From: Gemmatimonas groenlandica
GTDB lineage: Bacteria > Gemmatimonadota > Gemmatimonadetes > Gemmatimonadales > Gemmatimonadaceae
DNA length: 64,000 nt
Direction of reading: 5' to 3'
NCBI RefSeq assembly: GCF_013004105.1
Contig: NZ_CP053085.1
Coordinates: 496,001-560,000 of the forward strand
Made by a program: the position numbers and the translations under genes. The notes under the pieces are model-generated. The model was not told where the DNA came from. It ran no database searches and worked only from the letters and a program-made list of their open reading frames with translations. Positions 7,792-16,548 of this stretch are shown here, piece after piece; positions within the stretch are counted from its first letter, which is position 1; each line of letters opens with the position of its first letter.

Positions 7792-9009
7792 CTAGCCGGA
7801 CAGCCGCTCGGCGGTGCCGAGCGCGACGATCAGACGGAGTAACCGCTCGATGCCGATGTCACTATCGGTGTCATCGTACCACTCGTTCGCCGTATGAGCG
7901 GCGCTGCCCGACCCACCGGCGCCGATCGCGATGGCCGGGATGCCCCGTGAGAGCGGCACGTTGGCATCGGTGGATGCGGACGCTGATTGCGGAACGCGTC
8001 CCACGGCGCGGGTGGCCGCCGCGGCGGCGATAACGAGCGGGTGCTGTTCGTCGATCATGCCGGCGGGCCGATCGCCGAGCGTGGTGATGGTGTAGCGTAG
8101 CGCCTGCGCGGGCGTGTGCTGCGATGCATCGAGTGCGGCGCGCCGAACGATACGCTCCACTTCACCGGCCATCGTGCGCAGTCGCTCCGGATCGAGTGAC
8201 CGCAGGTCAACGTCGATCCACGCGTGCGTCGGCACGCCGGTGAGATGTTCGCCACCGTGCATGCGGGTGACGGCGATGACACCGTAGGGGCGGGAGGCGT
8301 CGGCAAGACGGGCGATCGCGGCAATGCAGGCACCGGCGGCGTGCACCGGGTTCGGGGTCGTCGCATTGGCCCAGCTGTGCCCGCCCACACCGGTGAAGGC
8401 GATGCGCCATCGCCGTGAACCCACGGCGTGGTGGACGATGGTTCGGTCGCCGGGGCCGTCGATGGCCACGGCCGCGACCGGCATCGCGCCGCGGGCGGAG
8501 GCATCGTCGAACCACTGTGTCGCGCCGCGCAGATTCCCTTCGCCTTCTTCCCCGACGGTCAGCACGAGTTCGATCGGCCGCTGCAATCGCGCCCGTACGT
8601 CGGGTTGCCGAAGGATGCGCGCCAGCACCGACATCGCGGCCAGTCCGCGTCCATTGTCCCCGATGCCGGGGCAATAGGTGCGCGTACCGTCTTGCCGCAC
8701 CGCGAGCGGTTCAGCGGCGTCGAACACCGTATCCAGGTGCGCCAGACAGACCAGCGGTCGGCCATCGGTGCGATGGGGCGTCGCCGTGGGATCCACCCGA
8801 GCAATCACGTTGCCGGCGCCGTCGCTCGTGACGTGATGGCCACAGTTGCGCCAGTCCTGTTGCAGCAGCGCCGCCCGTTCGCTTTCGTTCCCCGTTGGTG
8901 CCGCGACGCGGGCGATCGCGATTTGTTGTTCGAGAATCCACGCGCGCTGTGCTCGCCAGCTTGCCAGCAGCGGCGTCAGCCAGTTCTTCCCGGAGTCCGT
9001 CGTGGTCAT
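7792..9009 (-). CDS. M20-family zinc peptidase
   Basis: 405 residues, cytoplasmic (no signal peptide). Metal-site motifs of the M20/carboxypeptidase G2 group are all visible in order: LVCLAHLDTVFD (H-x-D), CPGIGDNGRGLAAM (bridging Asp), VGEEGEGNLRGA (catalytic Glu-Glu), SASTDANVPLS (Asp) and SGSAAHTANEWYDD (His). The middle holds a dimerisation domain (GVGGHSWANA). It likely cleaves small peptides or N-acyl amino acids. The start at 9009 is supported by GGAG 8 nt upstream. The start codon is only 3 bp from that of the divergent MFS gene. Confidence 0.88.
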   Translation of the reverse strand: MTTTDSGKNWLTPLLASWRAQRAWILEQQIAIARVAAPTGNESERAALLQQDWRNCGHHVTSDGAGNVIARVDPTATPHRTDGRPLVCLAHLDTVFDAAEPLAVRQDGTRTYCPGIGDNGRGLAAMSVLARILRQPDVRARLQRPIELVLTVGEEGEGNLRGATQWFDDASARGAMPVAAVAIDGPGDRTIVHHAVGSRRWRIAFTGVGGHSWANATTPNPVHAAGACIAAIARLADASRPYGVIAVTRMHGGEHLTGVPTHAWIDVDLRSLDPERLRTMAGEVERIVRRAALDASQHTPAQALRYTITTLGDRPAGMIDEQHPLVIAAAAATRAVGRVPQSASASTDANVPLSRGIPAIAIGAGGSGSAAHTANEWYDDTDSDIGIERLLRLIVALGTAERLSG

Positions 9010-9012
9010 CGC

Positions 9013-10230
9013 ATGAGCTCCATCCCGCCAACGACTGCACCGACGCCCGCCACGCGCTGGATACCGACGCGCAATGTGCTGGCGCTCGCTGCGGTCAGTT
9101 TTCTCACTGACGCGTCGAGCGAAATCATCGCGCCGCTGCTGCCGCTGTTTCTGGTGGGCACGTTGGGCGCGACGGTCAGTATGGTGGGCGTAATCGAGGG
9201 CGGCGCCGAGGCGGTGGCCTCGCTGCTCAAACTGGCCAGTGGATGGTGGTCGGATCGGGTATCCCGCCGCAAGCCGCTGATCGTGGCCGGCTACACGATC
9301 GCGTCGCTGGTGCGCCCATTGGTGGCCATTGCGCAGAGCGCCACGCAGGTGCTGGCCATTCGCTTGGTCGACCGAGTCGGGAAGGGCATTCGCGGCGCCC
9401 CCCGCGATGCGCTGCTGGCCGCATCCACACCGCTCGAATTTCGCGGTCGGGCTTTCGGATTCCATCGGGCGGCCGATCACGCCGGCGCGGTGGTCGGTCC
9501 GCTGATCGCGTTGGCATGTCTCCAGTGGCTTGGCATGCCCATACGCCACGTCTTCTGGGTGGCGGCGATTCCGGGAGCGCTAGCGGTGATGGTGGCCATT
9601 GCCTTCGTCCGTGAGCAGCGGGAACCGGCGGTTCCCCGTGTCAAAGTGGCCGCTTCACCGACCAGTCCGGCGAGTGCGCTGCCACGCTCGTTCTGGCTCA
9701 CGATGGTGCCGATTCTCGTGTTCACGCTGGGGAACTCCACCGACGCCTTTCTGCTGCTGCGGGCCTCGCAACTCGGGGTACCCACGGCGCTGATCCCGTT
9801 GGTGTGGGTGCTGCTGCACCTGGTGAAGAGTGCGTCGAGTACACCGGCCGGCGCGTTGTCGGATCGCGTGGGGCGTCGCCCGCTGATCGTGGCCGGCTGG
9901 GGGCTCTACGCGGCCGTGTACGCCGGTTTCTCGCTGGCGACCGAACCGTGGCATGCCTGGGCGCTCTTTGGCGTGTACGGCGTCGTCTTCGGCCTCACGG
10001 AAGGCACGGAGAAAGCGTTGGTGGCCGATCTGGTCCCGGCGGCGCGTCGTGGTACGGCCTTCGGTTGGTATCAGGCAACGGTCGGCGTGGCAGCGTTGCC
10101 GGCGAGCATCGTGTTCGGCGTCGTCTGGGACCGCCTCGGCTCGCCGACGGCATTCGGGATGGGGGCGGCGCTGGCCATCGTCGCCGCGGTCATCATGTCA
10201 CTGGTGCCCTTGACCCCCGCCGAGGCCTAG
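9013..10230 (+). CDS. MFS transporter
   Basis: 405 residues with about 12 hydrophobic segments. It has the MFS loop 2-3 motif in both halves (GWWSDRVSRRKPLIVAGY and GALSDRVGRRPLIVAGWG), and VGKGIRGAPRDALLAAS, common in a group of uncharacterised major-facilitator proteins. The substrate is unknown. No convincing ribosome site precedes ATG 9013, because the upstream bases code for the divergent peptidase; an in-frame later start would remove part of the short cytoplasmic N-terminus. Shared control with the peptidase, for example peptide or amino-acid uptake or efflux, is possible. Confidence 0.88.
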   Translation: MSSIPPTTAPTPATRWIPTRNVLALAAVSFLTDASSEIIAPLLPLFLVGTLGATVSMVGVIEGGAEAVASLLKLASGWWSDRVSRRKPLIVAGYTIASLVRPLVAIAQSATQVLAIRLVDRVGKGIRGAPRDALLAASTPLEFRGRAFGFHRAADHAGAVVGPLIALACLQWLGMPIRHVFWVAAIPGALAVMVAIAFVREQREPAVPRVKVAASPTSPASALPRSFWLTMVPILVFTLGNSTDAFLLLRASQLGVPTALIPLVWVLLHLVKSASSTPAGALSDRVGRRPLIVAGWGLYAAVYAGFSLATEPWHAWALFGVYGVVFGLTEGTEKALVADLVPAARRGTAFGWYQATVGVAALPASIVFGVVWDRLGSPTAFGMGAALAIVAAVIMSLVPLTPAEA

Positions 10231-10240
10231 CCCGGCACGC

Positions 10241-10450
10241 TCAGCAGCAGCGCGAGCCGGGTTGCTTGTATCGGTCCACGAGCCGCTGCTTCTCGAAGGC
10301 CCGGGCATCCAACGGCGTGCATCCGGGATGCTTGCGCTGCATGTGCGCCAGATACGTCTCGTAATCCGGGGCGCCGATGATCCGATGCACGGTCGCGATC
10401 CAACGACGCATCGTGACTTTCCACGGCGTGGCATTCGCTGCGAGTGACAT
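10241..10450 (-). CDS. ybdD: YbdD/YjiX-family small protein, CstA partner
   Basis: 69 residues. It has the family hallmarks IIGAPDYETYLAHMQRKHPG, then 'TPLDARAFEKQRLVDRY', and a C-terminal Gly-Ser-Arg-Cys-Cys. YbdD/YjiX proteins normally sit directly beside CstA-type transporters and are needed with them for pyruvate/peptide uptake. Here the cstA gene lies on the same strand but 750 bp upstream, with an opposite-strand gene between. The stop is 10 bp from the convergent MFS stop. An alternative start at 10411 would give 56 residues and keep the whole conserved part. Confidence 0.88.
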   Translation of the reverse strand: MSLAANATPWKVTMRRWIATVHRIIGAPDYETYLAHMQRKHPGCTPLDARAFEKQRLVDRYKQPGSRCC

Positions 10451-10605
10451 GGCGTGACGATGAGAGTCGCCGGCGTGACACGAGGGTGACCTCGGTCGTG
10501 CTGGCTCGTAGGGTGGGTGAGCGCCCGACGTCGGGTCGGTCGGCGCGCGGCCTGTCCGTAAGTTCGTTCGTGACCCGCCTTTTTGCGAGAGCCAGAGTCC
10601 CGCCC

Positions 10606-11121
10606 ATGTCCCTGCCGACGTCGATGACGACAAGTCGTGTCTTGATCTTGTCCCTGCTCGCGGTCTCGGGTGCGGTGGTCTCGTCGACGGCGGCGAGTGT
10701 GTACGCGGCGGGTGATACGGCCCGACGGCTTCCGCCCACTGCCCGCGTGGCGGGACGGGTGGACCCGCTCTCGCCCGCCGTGCTCGCTGAGGCCGCTGAT
10801 ACGACACGGTCGTTCACGTCGCGCGTCCGACTGCTCGAGGCGATCGCCGACGGCGCCTGCGTCCGTACGCGCGAAATGCTGTTCGGTGCCTCCACGACGC
10901 GACACGCCGCCCTCGATCGCGCGATCGACGCCATGACCGGCGTGCCGAACGTGCCGGACCTCCGCCGGCGGATGCATCAGCGGCTCGACGCGTTCTCCGA
11001 TGGCCCTACCTGGTTGGCGGCGGCAACGCGCGCGACCCCCGGCTCCAGCGTGCCGATGCTTCGCTGGCTGCTACCACACACCATCGAGGCGCGCGTCGAC
11101 TACTGTCGAACGCTGCGCTGA
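10606..11121 (+). CDS. Hypothetical exported protein
   Basis: 171 residues, not recognised. The N-terminus is a signal peptide (VLILSLLAVSGAVVSSTAAS, cleavage near VYAAGD). The rest is Arg/Ala-rich and predicted helical, with two cysteines (GACVRTREM and DYCRTLR) that could pair in the periplasm. A start at 10624 (MTTSRV) is equally possible. It stands between cstA and ybdD on the opposite strand and ends in a perfect 15-bp-stem terminator shared with cstA. Confidence 0.6.
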   Translation: MSLPTSMTTSRVLILSLLAVSGAVVSSTAASVYAAGDTARRLPPTARVAGRVDPLSPAVLAEAADTTRSFTSRVRLLEAIADGACVRTREMLFGASTTRHAALDRAIDAMTGVPNVPDLRRRMHQRLDAFSDGPTWLAAATRATPGSSVPMLRWLLPHTIEARVDYCRTLR

Positions 11122-11125
11122 CGAA

Positions 11126-11159
11126 ACAGGGGGCGACGGCATCTGCCGTCGCCCCCTGT
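11126..11159. terminator. Bidirectional terminator between the exported-protein gene and cstA
   Basis: Perfect 15-bp inverted repeat (ACAGGGGGCGACGGC and its complement) with a 4-nt loop ATCT, placed 4 nt after the plus-strand stop and 40 nt after the minus-strand cstA stop. Its symmetry and position suit transcripts from both sides. Confidence 0.8.
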
Positions 11160-11199
11160 GTGCATCGTACCGCACGCAAACTGCGTTACGCGAACCGCG

Positions 11200-13290
11200 T
11201 TACGCGTCGACCAGCTGGGTGCGCACGTACGGCGTTTCGCTCGATACCGCCGCCTTGCTGCCGTTCATCACCTTCACCCACTCGATGATCGACGCGGTCA
11301 GAATCACGACCACCGACACGAGGAAGAAGCCGGCCACGGCCGCGTCGAGGTGGTCGTTGAAGATCATCCGCTGCGCCGCTTCGAGCGACTTGATGTTCGC
11401 CGGAAGCGTGCCGCCCGCGATCTGTCCTTCGATCAGCCGCGCGTGCGACAGGAAGCCCAGCTTCGGATCGCTCGAGAAGATCTTGAGCAGGCCAGCCGTC
11501 GCCGTCACGATCACCAGCCACACCAACGGGATGATGGTGACGAACGCGTACTTCGCCTTACCCATCTTCACGATCACGGTCGTGCCGACGCACAGCGCCA
11601 CAGTGGCCAGCAGCTGATTCGAAATGCCGAACAGCGGCCACAGCGAGTTGATGCCACCCAGAGGATCCGTGACACCCTGATACAGGAAGTATCCCCACAT
11701 CGACACGAACAACCCCGAGCAGAACACGACCGCCGGATACCAGGACACGCGGCCGAGCGGCTTGTACACCTGACCGAGGAGATCCTGCAGCATGAAACGG
11801 CCGACGCGCGTGCCGGCATCGAGCGTGGTCAAAATGAACAGCGCTTCGAACATGATCGCGAAGTGGTACCACAGCGACATCGCCGATTCACCACCGAGCG
11901 CGCGCGAGAACAGGTGCGCCATACCGACGGCAAGACTGGGCGCTCCACCGGTGCGGGACAGGAGTGAATTCTCACCGACCTGGCGGGCCAGCAGCTCGAG
12001 ATCCGCGGCAGAAATCGTCTTGAACAACGCCCACCCGTTGATCGTGTCGGCCGCGCTCATGGCGGTCGTGCCGATCACGGCTGCCGGCGAGTTGATCGCG
12101 AAGTAGATGCCGGGCGTGAGTACGCACGCGGCGATCAGGGCCATCGTGGCCACCAGCGACTCGGTGAGCATCGAACCGTAGCCGATCAAGCGGGCATCCG
12201 GCTCGCGACGCAGCAGCTTGGGCGTGGTGCCCGAGGAGATCAGCGCATGGAAGCCGGAGATGGCACCGCACGCGATCGTCACGAACACGAACGGAAATAG
12301 CTTGCCGGAGAACACTGGTCCGGTGCCGTCGATGAACTTCGTGACCGGCGGCATCTCCATGTCCGGGAGCACCACGATGATGCCGACGCCGAGCGCCAGC
12401 ACCACGCCGATCTTCACGAACGCCGACAAGTAGTCACGCGGCGCGAGCAGCATCCACACCGGGAGCACCGAGGCAAAGAAGCCGTACACCATGATCGACA
12501 GCGAGAGCGTCACGCCGCTCAGGGTGAACACCGGCGCCCACGTGGCCGACTCCGATACCCACTTGCCCGCGTACAGCGACAGAAACAGCAGCACCAGGCC
12601 GCCGGCGGTCGCCTCGAGTACGGCACCCGGCCGGATCCAGCGCAGATACACGCCCATCAACATCGCGATCGGGATCGACAGGCCGATCGTGACCGTGCCC
12701 CACGGGCTGTCGCGCAGGGCGTTGACGACGACCAGCGCCAGCACCGAGATCAGGATGATCATGATGCCGAGAATGGAGACGAGCGCCGTGGCACCGGCCA
12801 CCGTCCCGATCTCCTCCTTCGCCATCTGACCCAACGACTTGCCATCGCGGCGGATCGAGGCACAGAGGATCACGAAGTCCTGCACCGCACCGCCCAACAC
12901 CACGCCCACGAGAATCCAGAGGGCGCCGGGGAGGAAGCCGAACTGGGCCGCCAGGGTGGGACCAACCAACGGTCCAGGCCCGGCGATGGCCGCAAAATGG
13001 TGGCCGAACACGATCCACTTGTTGGTCGGCACGTAGTCACGACCGTCATCGAGTCGCTCAGCCGGTGTCGACCGGGTGGCGTCGAGGCCGAAGATGTCCG
13101 CCGCGATGAAGCGACTGTAGAACCGGTAGGCGATGAGGTAGGTGCAGACCGCCGCGGTAAGCAACCACGCAGCGCTGATCGTCTCACCCTTGTTCAGGGC
13201 GACGGTGGCGAGGGCGCCGGCGCCGAGCACAGCGATGGCGATCCACGGGACCTGTTTGAGCAGGCCGGAGGTAGGGGAGGGGGAGGACAT
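11200..13290 (-). CDS. cstA: Carbon starvation protein A, peptide/pyruvate transporter
   Basis: 696 residues, inner-membrane protein with many hydrophobic segments. CstA hallmarks are present: [25 protein letters not shown] near residues 85-108, [35 protein letters not shown], and '[18 protein letters not shown]' near the C-terminus. The family imports pyruvate or small peptides when carbon is scarce. Length is normal. A TTGACA box at 13322-13327 (minus strand) with a weak -10 would start transcription at or next to the ATG. The partner ybdD is downstream but not adjacent. Confidence 0.95.
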   Translation of the reverse strand: MSSPSPTSGLLKQVPWIAIAVLGAGALATVALNKGETISAAWLLTAAVCTYLIAYRFYSRFIAADIFGLDATRSTPAERLDDGRDYVPTNKWIVFGHHFAAIAGPGPLVGPTLAAQFGFLPGALWILVGVVLGGAVQDFVILCASIRRDGKSLGQMAKEEIGTVAGATALVSILGIMIILISVLALVVVNALRDSPWGTVTIGLSIPIAMLMGVYLRWIRPGAVLEATAGGLVLLFLSLYAGKWVSESATWAPVFTLSGVTLSLSIMVYGFFASVLPVWMLLAPRDYLSAFVKIGVVLALGVGIIVVLPDMEMPPVTKFIDGTGPVFSGKLFPFVFVTIACGAISGFHALISSGTTPKLLRREPDARLIGYGSMLTESLVATMALIAACVLTPGIYFAINSPAAVIGTTAMSAADTINGWALFKTISAADLELLARQVGENSLLSRTGGAPSLAVGMAHLFSRALGGESAMSLWYHFAIMFEALFILTTLDAGTRVGRFMLQDLLGQVYKPLGRVSWYPAVVFCSGLFVSMWGYFLYQGVTDPLGGINSLWPLFGISNQLLATVALCVGTTVIVKMGKAKYAFVTIIPLVWLVIVTATAGLLKIFSSDPKLGFLSHARLIEGQIAGGTLPANIKSLEAAQRMIFNDHLDAAVAGFFLVSVVVILTASIIEWVKVMNGSKAAVSSETPYVRTQLVDA

Positions 13291-13297
13291 GGCATAC

Positions 13298-13327
13298 GGT
13301 GTACGCTCTGGTACATGCCCGTGTCAA
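13298..13327 (-). promoter_or_regulatory. Candidate cstA promoter giving a near-leaderless transcript
   Basis: On the minus strand, consensus -35 TTGACA (13327-13322) is followed after 18 bp by TACACC (13303-13298), a poor -10. Transcription would begin near 13291, one base before the ATG. No Shine-Dalgarno sequence is present upstream of the ATG. Confidence 0.35.
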
Positions 13328-13454
13328 TGAAGACCCGTGCAAAATTCGGAAAACTGGGGCAGGGCGTACTCAAGTTTGGACGTGCCGTCGCCCGATTTGC
13401 GGCATTCCAGCACGCGACTTCACTCCCCGTGCGCGGCAGACGATCTTATTCGTC

Positions 13455-14468
13455 ATGGCTACTCCCGTAACGCTCATCCCCGGCGACGGCATCGGACCGT
13501 CCATTGCCGACGCCACCGTGCGCATCCTGGCCGCCGCTGGCGCCGATGTGGAATGGGACCGTCAGGTCGCCGGCATGGCCGGCGTGGCGCGCTGGAACGA
13601 TCCGATCCCCGACGCTACTCTCGACTCGATCAAGCGCACCCGCGTGGCCCTCAAGGGCCCGCTGGAGACCCCGGTCGGCGAAGGCTTCCGCTCCATCAAC
13701 GTCGCCCTGCGGAAGACGTTCGATCTCTACGCCAACGTCCGGCCGGCGTACACGATCGTGCCAGGGCGCTTCGATAACGTCGATATCGTGCTGGTGCGCG
13801 AGAACACCGAAGGGCTGTACATCGGCGTCGAGCACTACGTGAAGATCGGTGACGATCCGAAGGCGGCAGCCGAGTCGGTGGCGATCATCACGCGGCATGG
13901 CTCGGAGCGTATCGTACGCTACGCCTTTGACTACGCGATCGCGCACAACCGCAAGAAGGTCACGCTGGTGCACAAGGCGAACATCCTCAAGTTCTCACAG
14001 GGGCTGTTCCTCGATGTCGGTCGCATGATCGCCCGCGAGTACGAAGGCCGTGTGCAGTTCGAAGAGCGCATCATCGACGCCATGGCGATGCACCTCGTCA
14101 TGCGCCCCGAGCAGTTCGACGTGGTGGTCACCACCAACCTCTTCGGCGATATTCTCTCCGACGAGATCTCGGGGCTCGTGGGCGGTCTCGGCCTCGCGCC
14201 CGGCGCGAACTTCGGCACCAACGCGGCGATCTTCGAAGCCGTGCATGGCACCGCGCCCGACATCGCCGGCAAGAACGTCGCCAACCCGGGAGCGCTCGTG
14301 CTCGCGGCGTGCATGATGCTCGATCATATCGGCGACCGCGGTCGCGCGACGAGCATCCGGAACGCCTTCGAAGGCACCATCCGCGACGGTGCTGTGCTCA
14401 CGCGAGACCTCGGCGGCACCTCGACCACCGATCAGTTCACCGACGCTGTGATCGCGCGCCTTGGCTGA
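13455..14468 (+). CDS. NAD-type isocitrate dehydrogenase (isocitrate/isopropylmalate dehydrogenase family)
   Basis: 337 residues. Family motifs in order: TLIPGDGIGPSI, ALKGPLETPVGEGFRSINV, VRPAYT, VRENTEGLYIGVEHYV, VTLVHKANILKFSQGLF, VTTNLFGDILSDEISGLVGG and the cofactor loop 'EAVHGTAPDIAGKNVANP'. The short length and RENTEGLY..EH pattern fit the NAD-dependent isocitrate dehydrogenase group rather than LeuB, so a TCA-cycle role is likely. ATG 13455 gives the family N-terminus; the longer open frame from 13299 is upstream DNA. The gene overlaps the next one by 8 bp. Confidence 0.88.
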   Translation: MATPVTLIPGDGIGPSIADATVRILAAAGADVEWDRQVAGMAGVARWNDPIPDATLDSIKRTRVALKGPLETPVGEGFRSINVALRKTFDLYANVRPAYTIVPGRFDNVDIVLVRENTEGLYIGVEHYVKIGDDPKAAAESVAIITRHGSERIVRYAFDYAIAHNRKKVTLVHKANILKFSQGLFLDVGRMIAREYEGRVQFEERIIDAMAMHLVMRPEQFDVVVTTNLFGDILSDEISGLVGGLGLAPGANFGTNAAIFEAVHGTAPDIAGKNVANPGALVLAACMMLDHIGDRGRATSIRNAFEGTIRDGAVLTRDLGGTSTTDQFTDAVIARLG

Positions 14469-15324
14469 TCCGGAAACAGGCGCGGTGCTCCGTCGCGTCC
14501 TGCACGTATCGGATATTCACTGCGGCCACCCGTTTGTGGCCGTGCACGTGGCCGCTGCCCTCGAGGTGGCGGCCGCGTCGCGTTTCGACGCCATCGTGAT
14601 CTCTGGCGATTTTTCGCAGCGCGCGCGCGTGAAAGAGTTCGAACGCGCCCGCGGCATACTCGATCAGTTTCGCGCGATCGCGCCCACGATCGAGGTCCCA
14701 GGGAATCACGACACCGCCTGGTGGCATGCCCCGTTCGGCTGGGGCGATGCCAGTCGACTGCACGAGGGCTACACGCAGTACATCAACCCGGTGCTGGAGC
14801 CCGTGGTGCGCGTGCCGGGCGTGACGATGGTGGGGCTCAACTCGGCGGCCGGCATGCTCCCGCAGGCAGTCACGTGGTATCCGCGTGACTGGCGCGTGAA
14901 GGGCGGGCTGACCGCGTCGCAGTTCGAGTGGGCGCAGCGCGAGATGGCCGCGAGTCCGGCGGGTGACCTTCGCTTGCTCGTGGTGCATCACAACGTGGTG
15001 CGCGGCCGACTGTCGCACCGGTGGGGACTCAAGCGGCCGGAAGCCGCGCTCGACCGTTTAGCGGCACTGCCGGTGGACGTGGTCTGCACCGGCCACGACC
15101 ACGAGGAACGCACCGAGGTCGTGCAGCGCCGTACCGGGCGGTTTCTGGTGAGCGGGGCCAACACGCTCTCAAGCCGTAGTCGAAAGCATCGCCCTTCGGC
15201 CCTGAACGTCATCGAAGCCACGGCCGCACACGTGACCGTGCAGGCGTGGGGATACCGTCAAGGCGCCTTTGCGCCGGGGCCGATGTCCGCCACACTGGAC
15301 CGGCGGGAGTCCCGCTTGACATAG
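14461..15324 (+). CDS. Calcineurin-like metallophosphoesterase
   Basis: 287 residues, cytoplasmic. The five metal-site motifs are seen: HVSDIHCG (D-x-H), VISGDFSQ (GD), EVPGNHDTAW (GNHD), LLVVHHNV (H) and CTGHDHEERT (GHxH). The substrate is unknown. The TTG start at 14461 overlaps idh; GTG 14485 is an alternative that leaves a very short lead into motif 1. The last codons (TTG ACA TAG) form the -35 box of the next promoter. Confidence 0.85.
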   Translation: MADPETGAVLRRVLHVSDIHCGHPFVAVHVAAALEVAAASRFDAIVISGDFSQRARVKEFERARGILDQFRAIAPTIEVPGNHDTAWWHAPFGWGDASRLHEGYTQYINPVLEPVVRVPGVTMVGLNSAAGMLPQAVTWYPRDWRVKGGLTASQFEWAQREMAASPAGDLRLLVVHHNVVRGRLSHRWGLKRPEAALDRLAALPVDVVCTGHDHEERTEVVQRRTGRFLVSGANTLSSRSRKHRPSALNVIEATAAHVTVQAWGYRQGAFAPGPMSATLDRRESRLT

Positions 15325-15343
15325 GCGGAAAGGGGTATATCTT
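15316..15343 (+). promoter_or_regulatory. Sigma-70-type promoter of the dioxygenase/hydrolase operon
   Basis: Consensus -35 TTGACA (15316-15321), 16-bp spacer, -10 TATCTT (15338-15343). The -35 lies in the last codons of the phosphoesterase gene and the -10 lies inside a perfect 20-bp palindrome, the classical layout for repression. Confidence 0.65.
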
Positions 15344-15356
15344 AGTACTAAGATAT
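15337..15356. promoter_or_regulatory. 20-bp palindromic operator, MarR/MhqR-like
   Basis: ATATCTTAGTACTAAGATAT is perfectly self-complementary and covers the -10 region. The AT-rich ATCT...AGAT half-sites resemble MarR-family boxes such as MhqR sites upstream of mhqO/mhqD-type genes. No regulator gene is next to it in this window. Confidence 0.7.
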
Positions 15357-15387
15357 TAACCGCCCGCCAGACGGGCAGGAGGACTGT

Positions 15388-16548
15388 ATGTCCACCACGT
15401 CTTCGATTCTCGGACTTCACCACATCACGCTCGTCGCCAGCAACGCGCAGCGGACCGTGGATTTCTACTCCCGCGTGCTCGGCCTTCGGTTGGTCAAGAC
15501 GACGGTCAATTTCGATGACCCGGGCAGCTACCACCTGTATTTCGCCGACGAAACCGGCAGTGCAGGCACGGTGGTCACCTTCTTCGAGTGGCCGCGGGCG
15601 CCACGCGGCCGTACCGGCATCGGCGGCACGCATCACTTCGCGCTGCGGGTCGCTGACCGCGATGCGCTGCTGCGCTGGAAGCGTCGCCTCACCGATCTCG
15701 GCTTGCGCGTGCGTGGTCCGTACGACCGACAGTACTTCACGTCGATCTACTTCCGCGACCCCGATGGTGTGATTCTCGAAATCGCCACCGACGGCCCTGG
15801 CATGCTCTTCAACGAGCAGGCCGGCACCACGATGCAACGCACGCCGCCGGCGGAATTGGTGCGCGGTGGTCGCGATGAAGCGCTGATCGCAACGCTCACG
15901 TGGCCGGAGCCGGTCACGACGATCGATCCGGCAATGGCGCTCACCCGCGGCATGCACCATCTCACCGCGATGACGGCGAACGTGGAACGCACCGACGAAT
16001 TCCTGCGCGGCGTGCTGGGCCTGTCGCTTGTGAAGCAGACCGAAAACTTCGATGATCCCGGCACGCGCCACTGGTCGTGGGGCAGCCCCGATGCACGCCC
16101 CGGGTCGCTGGTGACGTATCTCGAGCGCCCATCGACGGAGCGCCGATCGCACATGGGCACGGGGCAGGGCCATCACTACGCGCTTGCCGTGGCCAACGAA
16201 ACGGAGCAGCTCATGTTCCGCGATCGACTGCTCGACGCGGGTATCAACGTGTCGCCGGTGATGGACCGCGTGTACTTCAAGAGTATCTACACCAAGGATC
16301 CCGATGGACACATCGTGGAGCTGGCCACGATGGGCCCGGGGTTCCTCGTGGACGAGCCGGTGAGCACGACCGGCTCGACGCTGCGACTGCCGCCCTGGCT
16401 CGAGGAGCATCGCGAGCAGATTGAGGCGAACATTAAAGACATCGACCGGTCGCCGTGGCCCTACGACGGGTTCGACGGTGATCGAGGGATGCTCTCACAC
16501 CCGGGTCGGTCACTGCCGATTCCTGAAACGATGGAGGCGATGTCGTGA
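15388..16548 (+). CDS. Ring-cleaving dioxygenase, VOC family, MhqO-like
   Basis: 386 residues made of two vicinal-oxygen-chelate modules: residues about 8-140 (GLHHITLVASNAQRTVDFYS, 'THHFALRV', PDGVILEIATDGPGM) and about 190-320 (GMHHLTAMTANVERTDEFLR, 'GHHYALAV', PDGHIVELATMGPGF). Each module supplies His and Glu ligands for a metal. This double-VOC layout is that of MhqO/MhqE-type hydroquinone dioxygenases. It has a strong ribosome site AGGAGG (15377-15382). The stop overlaps the start of the hydrolase gene, as expected for a catabolic or detoxification pair, and the operator upstream suggests induction by quinones or related electrophiles. Confidence 0.85.
   Translation: MSTTSSILGLHHITLVASNAQRTVDFYSRVLGLRLVKTTVNFDDPGSYHLYFADETGSAGTVVTFFEWPRAPRGRTGIGGTHHFALRVADRDALLRWKRRLTDLGLRVRGPYDRQYFTSIYFRDPDGVILEIATDGPGMLFNEQAGTTMQRTPPAELVRGGRDEALIATLTWPEPVTTIDPAMALTRGMHHLTAMTANVERTDEFLRGVLGLSLVKQTENFDDPGTRHWSWGSPDARPGSLVTYLERPSTERRSHMGTGQGHHYALAVANETEQLMFRDRLLDAGINVSPVMDRVYFKSIYTKDPDGHIVELATMGPGFLVDEPVSTTGSTLRLPPWLEEHREQIEANIKDIDRSPWPYDGFDGDRGMLSHPGRSLPIPETMEAMS

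Noticed and set aside
10444-10605. Longer N-terminus for the exported hypothetical protein
   Set aside because: It places 54 charged residues before a good signal peptide that starts at ATG 10606.
13300-13315. TGTAC/GTACA inverted repeat in the cstA-idh gap
   Set aside because: Arms are only 5 bp and such a match is expected by chance; kept only as a weak operator possibility.
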